From Jatrophihabitans_A sp035248685 (GTDB lineage: Bacteria; Actinomycetota; Actinomycetes; Mycobacteriales; Jatrophihabitantaceae): a DNA stretch of 64,000 nt. The translations under genes and the position numbers were made by a program. Location of the stretch: assembly GCA_035248685.1 (NCBI GenBank), contig DATFHF010000073.1, positions 1 to 64,000 on the forward strand. The letters are read 5' to 3'. Position 1 is the first letter of the stretch. Every line of letters begins with the position of its first letter. Below the pieces are notes generated by a model. That model had not been told where the DNA came from. It searched no databases and saw only the letters and a program-made list of their open reading frames with translations. Of this stretch, positions 1-6,905 are shown piece by piece.

Positions 1-19
1 TGAGCCGGCGGCCGTGCCC

Positions 20-25
20 TAGGCT
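20..25 (+). promoter_or_regulatory. candidate -10 box of the tRNA gene
   Basis: TAGGCT fits the actinobacterial TANNNT -10 pattern and lies 28 nt before the mature tRNA. The matching -35 would fall at the window edge and cannot be judged. Confidence 0.35.
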
Positions 26-53
26 GGCAGCGCCGGGGACGTCGGCCGGCACC

Positions 54-126
54 ACCCCCGTAGCCCAATGGCAGAGGCAGCGGACTTAAAATCCGCCCAG
101 TGTCGGTTCGAGTCCGACCGGGGGTA
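54..126 (+). tRNA. tRNA with anticodon UAA (tRNA-Leu), short variable loop
   Basis: A complete 73-nt cloverleaf can be folded: 7-bp acceptor stem (54-60 with 119-125), D arm, anticodon stem GCGGA/TCCGC around the loop CTTAAAA, a 5-nt variable loop, T arm GTCGG/CCGAC with loop TTCGAGT, and discriminator A at 126. CCA is not encoded. The anticodon reads UAA, hence UUA leucine codons. Leucine tRNAs are normally class II with a long variable arm; this one has only 5 nt there, which is odd. A TAGGCT box at 20-25 could be its -10 promoter element. Confidence 0.9.
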
Positions 127-160
127 CCGCAACCGCCGCCAGCTGCCCGCGGGCGCGAAC

Positions 161-505
161 TCACATGAAATTGCAGTCTATGAAGCTCTGGCCGCTCCAG
201 GTGTGACCCGCGGCGTCATGCACATCGGCGATGACGTCGCCTCCCTTCGATAAAGTGCAGTATCCGCTTGCGCTGTAGGTGCCCGTGGAGGTGAGGTGCA
301 CGTAAGCTCTGGTGCTCCACGTGGTCGTGTAGGGCTGCGTGCCGCCAGTGATGGTCAGGCTGCAGTCGAAAGTTCCCGAGGCGACCTGGCAGGAGAGAGA
401 TCCGGTGAGGGGTGTAGCGGACGCGGCAGTGGGCGTCACTAGGGCTCCGATCAATGCCATGCCGACCATTGCCGTGGCCGAGGCGACGCGTTGACTTTTT
501 CGCAT
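161..505 (-). CDS. small secreted protein of unknown function
   Basis: A 114-residue protein with a clear N-terminal signal peptide: basic start MRKSQR, hydrophobic stretch about residues 9-28, and a likely signal peptidase site after ASA near residue 31. The mature part is about 84 residues with four cysteines (in LSCQV, TFDCS, SGYCTL and FIDCNF), so two disulfides are plausible, and a GGTQPYTTTWS stretch like those in bacterial Ig-like beta domains. A GGAGGA ribosome site sits just upstream of the ATG. It is transcribed divergently from the next gene. I do not recognise a family. The GGTxPYxxxW motif also occurs in the large secreted protein at 55791-57575. Confidence 0.75.
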   Translation of the reverse strand: MRKSQRVASATAMVGMALIGALVTPTAASATPLTGSLSCQVASGTFDCSLTITGGTQPYTTTWSTRAYVHLTSTGTYSASGYCTLSKGGDVIADVHDAAGHTWSGQSFIDCNFM

Positions 506-712
506 GCTTCCTCCATGTGATGACTGCCGGACTCGCCCGACATCCGAAAAATGCCCCGATAGACCGCGATGCCGCAGAGCATTGACCGAACGTTAGTGGC
601 TGTCAATACCCGCAATGGGTCAGGTCGGTGTCAAGCCGGCGACGCTTCGCGTTGACAGCTCCGGTCGTCCGAGGTGTGCTGGTTAGGCCCTTTGTTCAGT
701 AAGGAGCCTGCC

Positions 713-2545
713 ATGCGCGCTCGGGTGTTTGTTGGTGTTCTGTCCGCAACGATAATGGCCGGCTCGGCGGTGGCCACAGCTTCAGCTGCGGCCCCGAACC
801 ACGCCAGACCGCAGTACGTGAAGCAGCCGGTTGCGACCGGCACCGGTGGTGCGGTGGCCTCGGCGGAGTTCAACGCCAGCAAGGCCGGCATCGAGACCCT
901 GAAAGCGGGCGGCAATGCCATCGATGCGGCGGTGGCGGTGGCCAGCACGCTCGGCGTCACCGAGCCGTTCGTGGCCGGACCCGGCGGCGGCGGTTTCATG
1001 GTGATCTACCTGGCCAAAACCCATCAGGTGGTGACCATCGACGGCCGCGAGATGTGCCCGGCCGGCTGCAACCCGAGCTTCTTCATCGACCCGAATACCG
1101 GCAAGCCACTGGCCTTCGAAGACGCCCGCCGGTCCGGGCTGTCGGTCGGGGTACCCGGCATGGTCGCCACCTGGGCCAAGGCCGTGCAGCTCTACGGCAA
1201 GAAGAGCTTCGGCGCCGACCTGAAACCGGCCATCTCTGTGGCCGAACACGGCTTCCCGGTCACCGCGGACTTCAACCAGCAGGAGCAGAAGTCGCTGCCC
1301 GACCTGCAGACATTCACCAGCAGCCGCAAGCTATTCCTCACCGCGGATGGCCAACCGTTGCCGGTCGGCACCATCTTCCGCAACCCGGATTTAGCCGAGA
1401 CGTACGAGAAGTTGGCTCGCTACGGTCCCGACTACCTGTACCACGGTGCGCTGGGCAAGCAGATCGCCGACACTGTGCAGCATCCGCCGGTAGTGCCGGG
1501 CAGCACCTTCTTCGTTCGGCCCGGCATCATGACCGCTGCTGACATCGGCAACTACACCGCCAAGCTCCGGCCGCCGACCCATGTCAACTACCGGGGCCTG
1601 GACGTCTACGGCATGCCGCCGCCGTCCAGTGGCGGGATCACCGTCGGTGAAGCGCTGAACATCTTGAGCGCATGGAACCTGTCCGCCGAGCCGCGGGCGC
1701 AGGCGCTGTTCCAATACCTGGAGGCGTCCCGGCTGGCTTTCGCCGACCGCAACGCCTACATCGGCGACTCCGACTACCAGCCGGTACCGCAGGCCGGGCT
1801 GCTCGACCCCGCCTTCGCAGCTACCCGCAGTTGCCTGATCACCGACCACGCATTGACTTCGCCGGCCGCGCCAGGTCATCCGTTCCCGCCGTACGGCAGC
1901 TGTGCCGCGAGCACTGCCGGCCAGAACCCGGTGCATGAGGGCACCTCGACCAACCACCTGGTGGTCGCCGACAAGTACGGCAACGTGGTCAGCTACACCA
2001 ACACCATCGAGCAGATCGCCGGCAGCGGCATCACCGTGCCGGGCCGCGGCTTCCTGCTGAACAACGAGATGACCGACTTCGACTTCGCGCCATCAGCACC
2101 CGGCGTGTACGACCCGAACCTGCCGGCGCCGGGTAAGCGGCCGCGCTCGAGCATGAGCCCGACCATCGTGCTGAAGGACGGCTCGCCGTACTTCGCCACC
2201 GGATCGCCGGGCGGCTCGACGATCATCACCACCGTGCTTCAGATCCTGATCAACCACATCGACTTCGGGATGAGCCTGCCGAACGCGATCGCCGCGCCGC
2301 GGGCCAGCCAGCGCAACGGCGCGAAGACCGATGCCGAGCCGGGCTTCTACAACAGTGCGGTGGCACAACAGCTCATGACGCAGTACGGCGAGGTGTTCAA
2401 CGAGCTGTCCGGTCCGGTCATGCCACGGGACAGCTACATCGGCAATGCCACCGGCATCCAGTTCCTGCCCGGCAACCAGTTCCAAGCTGCCGCCGAGCCG
2501 GTCCGACTGGGTGGTGGCAGCGCGCTGGTGGTGCGTCCGAAGTAA
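713..2545 (+). CDS. ggt: gamma-glutamyltransferase, secreted
   Basis: Gamma-glutamyltransferase, an N-terminal-nucleophile hydrolase that cleaves or transfers the gamma-glutamyl group of glutathione and related compounds outside the membrane. The 610-residue length fits the family proenzyme. A signal peptide covers about residues 1-27 (MRARVFVGVLSATIMAGSA...). The autocleavage site and nucleophile is the Thr in TSTNHLVVADKYGN, residue 413, followed by SYTNTIEQ, LLNNEMTDF and SPGGSTII, all typical of the small subunit. The ATG at 713 is preferred over an upstream GTG at 674 because AAGGAG lies just before it and it gives a proper signal peptide. Actinobacteria of this kind use mycothiol, so the physiological substrate is unclear. 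The gene contains a rare TTA codon (about 1390). Confidence 0.93.
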   Translation: MRARVFVGVLSATIMAGSAVATASAAAPNHARPQYVKQPVATGTGGAVASAEFNASKAGIETLKAGGNAIDAAVAVASTLGVTEPFVAGPGGGGFMVIYLAKTHQVVTIDGREMCPAGCNPSFFIDPNTGKPLAFEDARRSGLSVGVPGMVATWAKAVQLYGKKSFGADLKPAISVAEHGFPVTADFNQQEQKSLPDLQTFTSSRKLFLTADGQPLPVGTIFRNPDLAETYEKLARYGPDYLYHGALGKQIADTVQHPPVVPGSTFFVRPGIMTAADIGNYTAKLRPPTHVNYRGLDVYGMPPPSSGGITVGEALNILSAWNLSAEPRAQALFQYLEASRLAFADRNAYIGDSDYQPVPQAGLLDPAFAATRSCLITDHALTSPAAPGHPFPPYGSCAASTAGQNPVHEGTSTNHLVVADKYGNVVSYTNTIEQIAGSGITVPGRGFLLNNEMTDFDFAPSAPGVYDPNLPAPGKRPRSSMSPTIVLKDGSPYFATGSPGGSTIITTVLQILINHIDFGMSLPNAIAAPRASQRNGAKTDAEPGFYNSAVAQQLMTQYGEVFNELSGPVMPRDSYIGNATGIQFLPGNQFQAAAEPVRLGGGSALVVRPK

Positions 2546-2560
2546 GGGACGAATCCCTTA
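2543..2560 (+). terminator. hairpin at the ggt stop codon
   Basis: TAAGGGA-CGAA-TCCCTTA is a perfect 7-bp stem with a 4-nt loop, and its left arm begins with the ggt stop codon. No U tract follows. It is a plausible terminator or mRNA 3-prime end. Confidence 0.5.
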
Positions 2561-2565
2561 ACGAT

Positions 2566-2614
2566 ATGAACTATATAGGCTGAAATACAACACTTCCAAT
2601 TTTAGGCAGTTCAT
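2566..2614 (+). promoter_or_regulatory. AT-rich region with inverted repeat upstream of the membrane-protein gene
   Basis: The 2546-2680 spacer is far more AT-rich than the rest of the window. It holds an inverted repeat ATGAACT (2566-2572) and AGTTCAT (2608-2614). TATAGC at 2615-2620 could be a -10 box with TTCCAA upstream as -35. These could be promoter and operator sites for the following gene; this is inference only. Confidence 0.35.
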
Positions 2615-2680
2615 CTATAGCATTTTGACCGTGCATCAGCCAAGATACCCACGGATTTATGTCATCCTGACGGGGGATGG

Positions 2681-3739
2681 GTGATGAAGCAAAGTCATTG
2701 GGATCTGGCCCTGATGATAGTATTTGCGCTGGCTGGTTTCGGGGTCCTCTATATCGCTACAACTCGCTCCCACATATTTCGTTGGTTGTCGCCGCGCGGG
2801 CCCTTCTCGCCTACTCCGGCCGAACTAAGGTTCGGTAGCGTAGACGTTACGACCTGGAGCGTCTCCGCAGAGCGAGCTCGCTATATGGCGAGGGGCAAGC
2901 GCATCTTTCTGACTTTCGCCGCGGGCATTCTCCTGATAGTTGCGGGAGCCTTTGGATTCGAAGCGTATCCTAGCTTTCGGCGCAGTACAGGCGCCGGAAC
3001 CACTGGCGTCTTCGCGCTTCTATTTATTGCTATCGGCGTCATCGCCATCCTTTATTGCACGACGCCCTACCTGGTGGCCCGCGGCGGGTATAGGCGCCGC
3101 GTGGCGGCCACTGCGGCAGCTAGAGTGGATGAGGCCATAACAAAGGCATGTGAACCTGAGGGAACTCACGAGGCATTAGAGCTTCCGGCCTTATTCCAGC
3201 TCAATCGTCGCCAGTTGGACGAGTATCAGCTAATGACACGCAGGCAGCAGAAATCGGCGTACCTGCTGGCGCAAGGCGCCTCTGTCGTTTCGCTGGCGGC
3301 CCTTATAGCCGGAGTAATAATTGCTATAGCGGTGCCGAATACACTGGATAAATCGCTGGGAACGGGCCTGAGTGCTCTCGGCTCTACTATGAGCGCATTT
3401 TTGGCGGGAACGTTCTTTAAGCAGCGCAAATCCGCAGACGAGCAGATGGAACTCTACTACCTGGAGCCCCAACGGACCGGCCGGTTGCTTGCAGCCGAAC
3501 GCATTATCACCACATTAGAGCCGTCAGATGCGCTTAAAGAGATTATATCCGCTGTGTCGGCAGGAGGCCCAGTGCCGGGATCGAGTCCTGCCGGCCCGCC
3601 GACCGCCGCGTCGGATGGCCATAACGGGCCACCATACGTTCCGCTTATCGATGGAATGGTGGACAAGGTGCTCTCATGGGAGATGCCGACAAGCTCTAAA
3701 GCATCGAAGGACACTGCCGCCGCGAACGCCACTAAGTAG
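2681..3739 (+). CDS. five-TM membrane protein resembling TRADD-N-associated 2-TM proteins
   Basis: A 352-residue protein with hydrophobic segments near residues 9-27, 75-94, 108-126, 200-219 and 229-246. The block at residues 174-279 (LNRRQLDEYQ, a hydrophobic hairpin, GSTMSAFLAGTFFK, QMELYYLEPQRTGRLLAAER) resembles what I recall of the TRADD-N-associated 2-TM domain family, found with STAND/NLR-like bacterial conflict proteins. This recall was not tested by a search. The C-terminal 70 residues are low-complexity and probably disordered. Base composition is unlike its neighbours: many A/T third positions, AT-rich flanks and three TTA codons, which suggests horizontal transfer. Start: GTG 2681 or ATG 2684, after a GGGGGA ribosome site. 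No effector domain or partner gene is visible nearby. Confidence 0.75.
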   Translation: MMKQSHWDLALMIVFALAGFGVLYIATTRSHIFRWLSPRGPFSPTPAELRFGSVDVTTWSVSAERARYMARGKRIFLTFAAGILLIVAGAFGFEAYPSFRRSTGAGTTGVFALLFIAIGVIAILYCTTPYLVARGGYRRRVAATAAARVDEAITKACEPEGTHEALELPALFQLNRRQLDEYQLMTRRQQKSAYLLAQGASVVSLAALIAGVIIAIAVPNTLDKSLGTGLSALGSTMSAFLAGTFFKQRKSADEQMELYYLEPQRTGRLLAAERIITTLEPSDALKEIISAVSAGGPVPGSSPAGPPTAASDGHNGPPYVPLIDGMVDKVLSWEMPTSSKASKDTAAANATK

Positions 3740-3803
3740 ATCTGCGTGTTCAGACAGCCGATCGCTTAGCTCAGTCTTCGGCAGTGTTGTCAGAGGGTCG
3801 CTC

Positions 3804-3809
3804 TACCTT
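3804..3809 (+). promoter_or_regulatory. leaderless -10 box, VOC gene
   Basis: TACCTT followed by exactly 6 nt and then ATG 3816. There is no Shine-Dalgarno. This fits leaderless transcription and supports the short start over a longer in-frame extension. Confidence 0.6.
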
Positions 3810-3815
3810 GTCGGC

Positions 3816-4187
3816 ATGGACTGGAAAATCGAGCTGATCTTCATCCCCGTCTCCGACGTCGACCGCGCCAAGGCCTTCTATGTCGACCAGGTGGGCTTCC
3901 ATGCCGACCACGACCAGCAGGTCGATGAAAACCTGCGGTTCGTGCAGCTGACGCCACCCGGTTCGGCCTGCTCGATAGCCTTCGGCACCGGCATCACCCA
4001 GATGACGCCGGGCACCCAGCGCGGCGTGCAGGTTGTGGTGGCCGATGCCGCAGCGGCCCGACAAAACTTGCTGGACCACGGCGTGCAGGCTAGCGAGGTG
4101 GACGTCCAACCTTGGGGTTCGTTCGTGACCTTCGACGATCCGGACGGCAACGGCTGGATACTGCAGGAACTACCCGCACGCTCGTGA
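3816..4187 (+). CDS. VOC superfamily (glyoxalase/bleomycin-resistance-like) protein
   Basis: A 123-residue single-domain protein of the vicinal oxygen chelate fold. It starts MDWKIELIFIPVSDVDRAKAFY, the typical first beta-alpha unit, and ends with FDDPDGNGWILQEL, where the DPDGN turn and final glutamate are the usual second metal-ligand region. Such proteins act as metal-dependent isomerases or dioxygenases, or as small-molecule binders; the substrate cannot be inferred here. The reading frame stays open upstream to 3528, but that stretch overlaps the previous gene and has no family similarity. It lies tail to tail with the MarR operon, 8 bp apart. Confidence 0.88.
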   Translation: MDWKIELIFIPVSDVDRAKAFYVDQVGFHADHDQQVDENLRFVQLTPPGSACSIAFGTGITQMTPGTQRGVQVVVADAAAARQNLLDHGVQASEVDVQPWGSFVTFDDPDGNGWILQELPARS

Positions 4188-4195
4188 ACCGATTG

Positions 4196-4795
4196 TCAGC
4201 TGGCCGGGCTGGCCGGGCCAGCGGCGCGGCCAGCCCCGGACGACAATTCGTTCATCGCCTTGCCGAGTGCCCTGCTCATCGCCTCCATGCTGAGCAGCAG
4301 CGCCGTTTCCTCGATCTCAAGATGCCGCCGGAACGACTCGATGGCGGTACTGAAGGAGGTGAAGCTCTCCTCGGTGGCGCGGATGCCAGCCGGGCTCAGC
4401 GACAACACGACGGACCGGCCGTCGGCCGGATTGCGCCGCCGCTTGAGGTGGCCGTTTTTGGCCATCCGGACCAGCATGCTCGACAAAGTGGTCGCCTTCA
4501 TGCCGAGGGTGCCTGCAAGCTGAGTCGGCGTGGTCGGCTGGGTCAACCGCAACGCGCTGTAAACAGCGAACTCCGCTGGTTGCAACGGGCGGCCGGCCAT
4601 CGCGAAATGCAGCAGGCTGCTCTGCTGCTGGGCCAGCGCGAACAGCAGCAGGAACGGTCCTCGAATCTCGAGACGAGCCATGTCGGCGACTCTATCCTTC
4701 TCCGCTGGTTTGTCGGTATGGTTCTTGAGGTCCGGATCGGTGCGATCTGTTCGATCTGTTCGCTCTTGCCCAACCGGATCGGGCGGCCGTGTCAT
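4196..4795 (-). CDS. MarR family transcriptional regulator
   Basis: A 199-residue protein with a MarR winged helix around residues 65-160: AEFAVYSALR, TPTQLAGTLGMKATTLSSMLVRM (recognition helix) and KRRRNPADGRSVVLSLSPAG (wing, with the conserved D-R pair). MarR proteins bind palindromic operators as dimers and release them on ligand binding. The ATG at 4795 overlaps the stop codon of the upstream gene in an ATGA junction, so the two are translationally coupled. The first 38 residues are an unusual polar extension with an RTDRTDRTD repeat, encoded by tandem 9-bp units; an internal ATG giving MARLEIRG at 4681 could be an alternative start. Its target is unknown. Confidence 0.88.
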   Translation of the reverse strand: MTRPPDPVGQERTDRTDRTDPDLKNHTDKPAEKDRVADMARLEIRGPFLLLFALAQQQSSLLHFAMAGRPLQPAEFAVYSALRLTQPTTPTQLAGTLGMKATTLSSMLVRMAKNGHLKRRRNPADGRSVVLSLSPAGIRATEESFTSFSTAIESFRRHLEIEETALLLSMEAMSRALGKAMNELSSGAGRAAGPASPAS

Positions 4796-5124
4796 GAGTC
4801 GGCCCGTTCGCGCAACAGCCTGCCGATCAGGCTGTTCTGCCAAACCAGCTCCGACTGGGCACAAAGTCGGCAGCCAGTCAGCAGTTCGCCATCGTGCGCC
4901 AAGCTCAGGTGGGTGAGCATGCCGTAGACCGCCAGCTCGAACAGACCGTCGAGTGACTCCCAGTTGATGCCCTCGTCATCGCCTTGCAAGACCTTGCTCG
5001 CGCAGAGCATTGAGGCCAACGGATCGCTCTGACTCATATCACCTCGCGGTTCTCTCGGGGCCGTGAGCAACGTCTGCGCAGCGGCCAGTCCGCGCTGGTG
5101 ACGAATAGGTCTGGTGGTTGTCAT
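4792..5124 (-). CDS. 110-residue protein of unknown function, SOS-box controlled
   Basis: I do not recognise this protein. It is 110 residues, soluble, with three cysteines (LCASKV, GCRLCAQ) and a helical C-terminal half ending GRLLRERADS. It is the first gene of a two-gene operon with MarR, sharing the ATGA overlap. The ATG at 5124 is supported by a leaderless promoter: TAAAGT (5131-5136) is 6 nt upstream. A second start (MSQSDP, ATG 5037) has a good GAGGTGAT ribosome site and could give an 81-residue form. The LexA-like box directly upstream of the -10 suggests DNA-damage induction. Confidence 0.65.
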   Translation of the reverse strand: MTTTRPIRHQRGLAAAQTLLTAPREPRGDMSQSDPLASMLCASKVLQGDDEGINWESLDGLFELAVYGMLTHLSLAHDGELLTGCRLCAQSELVWQNSLIGRLLRERADS

Positions 5125-5130
5125 GCCTGC

Positions 5131-5136
5131 ACTTTA
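5131..5136 (-). promoter_or_regulatory. leaderless -10 box of the MarR operon
   Basis: On the minus strand TAAAGT is followed by GCAGGC and then ATG 5124, a 6-nt spacing typical of leaderless transcripts in this window. Confidence 0.6.
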
Positions 5137-5152
5137 TAGAACAGGTGTTCGA
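5137..5152 (-). promoter_or_regulatory. LexA (SOS) box candidate
   Basis: The minus strand reads TCGAACACCTGTTCTA. The mycobacterial LexA consensus is TCGAAC-N4-GTTCGA; 11 of 12 specified positions match and the core GAAC-N4-GTTC is perfect. It lies just upstream of the -10 box, where a bound repressor would block RNA polymerase. Confidence 0.65.
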
Positions 5153-5471
5153 TTCACCAGGTATACCGGTATCAGAAGAAGTTGATCACTGAGAGTTAAA
5201 TGTTCGTGTGGAAGATCTGCGACTTCGCAGAGTCTTCACGCACCGGTGTGCGATGCTGCCCGCGGCGCTGCCGCCGTGACTACGGTTTCGTCATAAGTGG
5301 ATGCTAGTAAAACATCCTAAAAGTTCATCGAAATAGAGCACGATCGAAGCGACTACTTGCGGATGAGCTCGATCGCTCAGCTTCGGACCGATCCGTCCGA
5401 TGATTACGGGGAGTAATTTTGCATCGACTGCCGTCGTGCGTGAGAGGGTTGGCTGAGATGGCTGCACCGGA
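5153..5471. other. intergenic region without a gene
   Basis: The spacer between the divergent MarR operon and the beta-helix gene starts at 5125; its first part holds the promoter and LexA-like box. The rest is comparatively AT-rich around 5280-5350. I see the ATACCGGTAT palindrome but no convincing ORF, RNA gene or repeat. Confidence 0.6.
5163..5172. promoter_or_regulatory. palindrome, possible MarR operator
   Basis: ATACCGGTAT is a perfect 10-bp palindrome 11 bp beyond the LexA-like box. MarR-type regulators often repress their own operon through such sites. The assignment rests on position only. Confidence 0.35.
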
Positions 5472-6767
5472 ATGGTGAGGCTCGACCTCGGCAAGCACCG
5501 GCGATTGGCAGCCGGCCTCGGCGCCACCGTCTTGGTGCTGTCATTGGCCTCCAGCGGGGCGGCCGGCGCCTCTACCTGGCACTGGCACGCCAATGCCAAG
5601 CCGCTCCGCCCGGTACCGAACTTCCATCCGACTCGGCCTCCGCACAGTCATAGTTCATCGGCGACGCCGACTCCGACCGCGACCCCCACCCAGTCCAGCA
5701 GCTCGACGCCGGCACCGAGCACCAGCCCGGTGCACAGCAGCACGCCGGCCACCTCCAGCCCGGCGCCCAGCACCAGCGCGCCGCCCACCAGCAGCAGCAC
5801 GCCGATCCCGACTCCCACAACCTCGGCGCCGGCCGGCTGCGCCAACCCGAAGAACCCGTGGTCGACGCTGGAAGCGTGCGGATGGGCCGGCCCCGGCAAC
5901 ACCGGCTACCAGGCGGCAGACTGCCCGAACGGGTTGACCGTCAACTCCGGCAGCACCACGCGGGTAATCGCGGTGACCACGGACAACACCGTGCTGAGCT
6001 GCCAGCGGATCACCGGCAGCCTTGACATCCAGGCCAAGAACGTCGTCATCAAAGACAGCTACGTCAGCTACGACGGCGGCGGGGTAGGCGGCTCCGGTGT
6101 GATCAAGATCGAGGACGGCGCCAGCGCCACCGTCGACCACGTGGAAATCAACGGCCTCAACCACACCCACTCGTGCGTCTGGTTGCAGGGCACCGCCGCC
6201 ACCGTCCGCAGCATCAACTGCTACGGCATCAACGACGGCATCTTCAGCTGGGCCGACACCAAGTACTCGGCCACCACCGGTGACAACTTCTCGATCTCCG
6301 ACAGCTACTTCCACGGCTTCACTACCAACGCCGCCAACGGGCACATCGACGGCTACCAGACCGAGGGCGCCAACAACGGCGTCATCCACCACAACACCTA
6401 CCAAATGACCACGGACGCCGACAGCGCGATCGCTATCTGGGACAGCCTGAAGAGCTCGTCCAACATCGCCGTCAGCAACAACCTGATCGAAGGTGGCGGC
6501 TTCTCGGTGTACGCCGAGGACTACAGCCCCAGCGAGTCCTCGCCGGCCGGTGGCTTCACCGTCAGCAACATCACGTTCACCAACAACGTGTTCAGCACCC
6601 ACCTGTCCGGTTGTGTGGGTGGCTACGGCACCTGGTTCTACCGGGCCAGCTGGACGTATCAGGGCGGCCCGACCGACGGCTGGCACCGCAGCGGCAACAC
6701 CGTGCTGGAGACCGGCGAGAACATCGACGCCAGCAACCCGCACGTCAACGGCGTCCTCTGCAGCTGA
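5472..6767 (+). CDS. secreted right-handed beta-helix protein
   Basis: A 431-residue exported protein. Residues 1-33 form a signal peptide (basic MVRLDLGKHRR, then a hydrophobic core). Residues about 60-122 are a low-complexity Ser/Thr/Pro linker typical of extracellular proteins. Residues about 125-431 show repeated short strands such as NVVIKDSYVSY, ATVDHVEINGLNHTH, FSISDSYFHGF, IAVSNNLIEG and ITFTNNVFSTH, the pattern of parallel beta-helix (pectate-lyase-like) proteins. Such folds carry polysaccharide lyases, hydrolases or adhesins; I cannot assign a substrate. No clear Shine-Dalgarno precedes the ATG. The gene stands alone, followed by a hairpin. Confidence 0.8.
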   Translation: MVRLDLGKHRRLAAGLGATVLVLSLASSGAAGASTWHWHANAKPLRPVPNFHPTRPPHSHSSSATPTPTATPTQSSSSTPAPSTSPVHSSTPATSSPAPSTSAPPTSSSTPIPTPTTSAPAGCANPKNPWSTLEACGWAGPGNTGYQAADCPNGLTVNSGSTTRVIAVTTDNTVLSCQRITGSLDIQAKNVVIKDSYVSYDGGGVGGSGVIKIEDGASATVDHVEINGLNHTHSCVWLQGTAATVRSINCYGINDGIFSWADTKYSATTGDNFSISDSYFHGFTTNAANGHIDGYQTEGANNGVIHHNTYQMTTDADSAIAIWDSLKSSSNIAVSNNLIEGGGFSVYAEDYSPSESSPAGGFTVSNITFTNNVFSTHLSGCVGGYGTWFYRASWTYQGGPTDGWHRSGNTVLETGENIDASNPHVNGVLCS

Positions 6768-6772
6768 CGACC

Positions 6773-6797
6773 GGGCTCCGGCCAGCCGGCCGAGCCC
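6773..6797 (+). terminator. GC-rich hairpin after the beta-helix gene
   Basis: GGGCTC-CGGC, a 2-nt loop, GCCG, a 3-nt bulge, then GAGCCC: 10 base pairs starting 6 bp after the stop codon. There is no U tract. Confidence 0.4.
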
Positions 6798-6905
6798 CGC
6801 TCGGGAACCCTGCCGGCACCGTCGATCGTTGACCGACTGTCGGGCGACTGCGCCGGCAGTTCCGGCAGCTGATCCCACCGGCGCGTGACTTCAGTGGAGG
6901 CGACA

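Noticed and set aside
601..657. TTGACA hexamers at 601-606 and 630-635 (minus) and 652-657 (plus) as -35 boxes
   Set aside because: No convincing -10 box at 16-18 nt from any of them.
3528..3815. A 5-prime extension of the VOC gene in frame
   Set aside because: It overlaps the membrane-protein gene, has no family similarity, and ATG 3816 has a proper leaderless promoter.
54..5500. A genomic island integrated at the tRNA
   Set aside because: I saw no integrase and no second copy of the tRNA 3-prime end downstream, although the AT-rich gene at 2.7 kb is nearby.
5655..6878. A 407-codon minus-strand frame opposite the beta-helix gene
   Set aside because: Val/Ala/Gly-rich shadow of the repetitive plus-strand gene, with no ribosome site.
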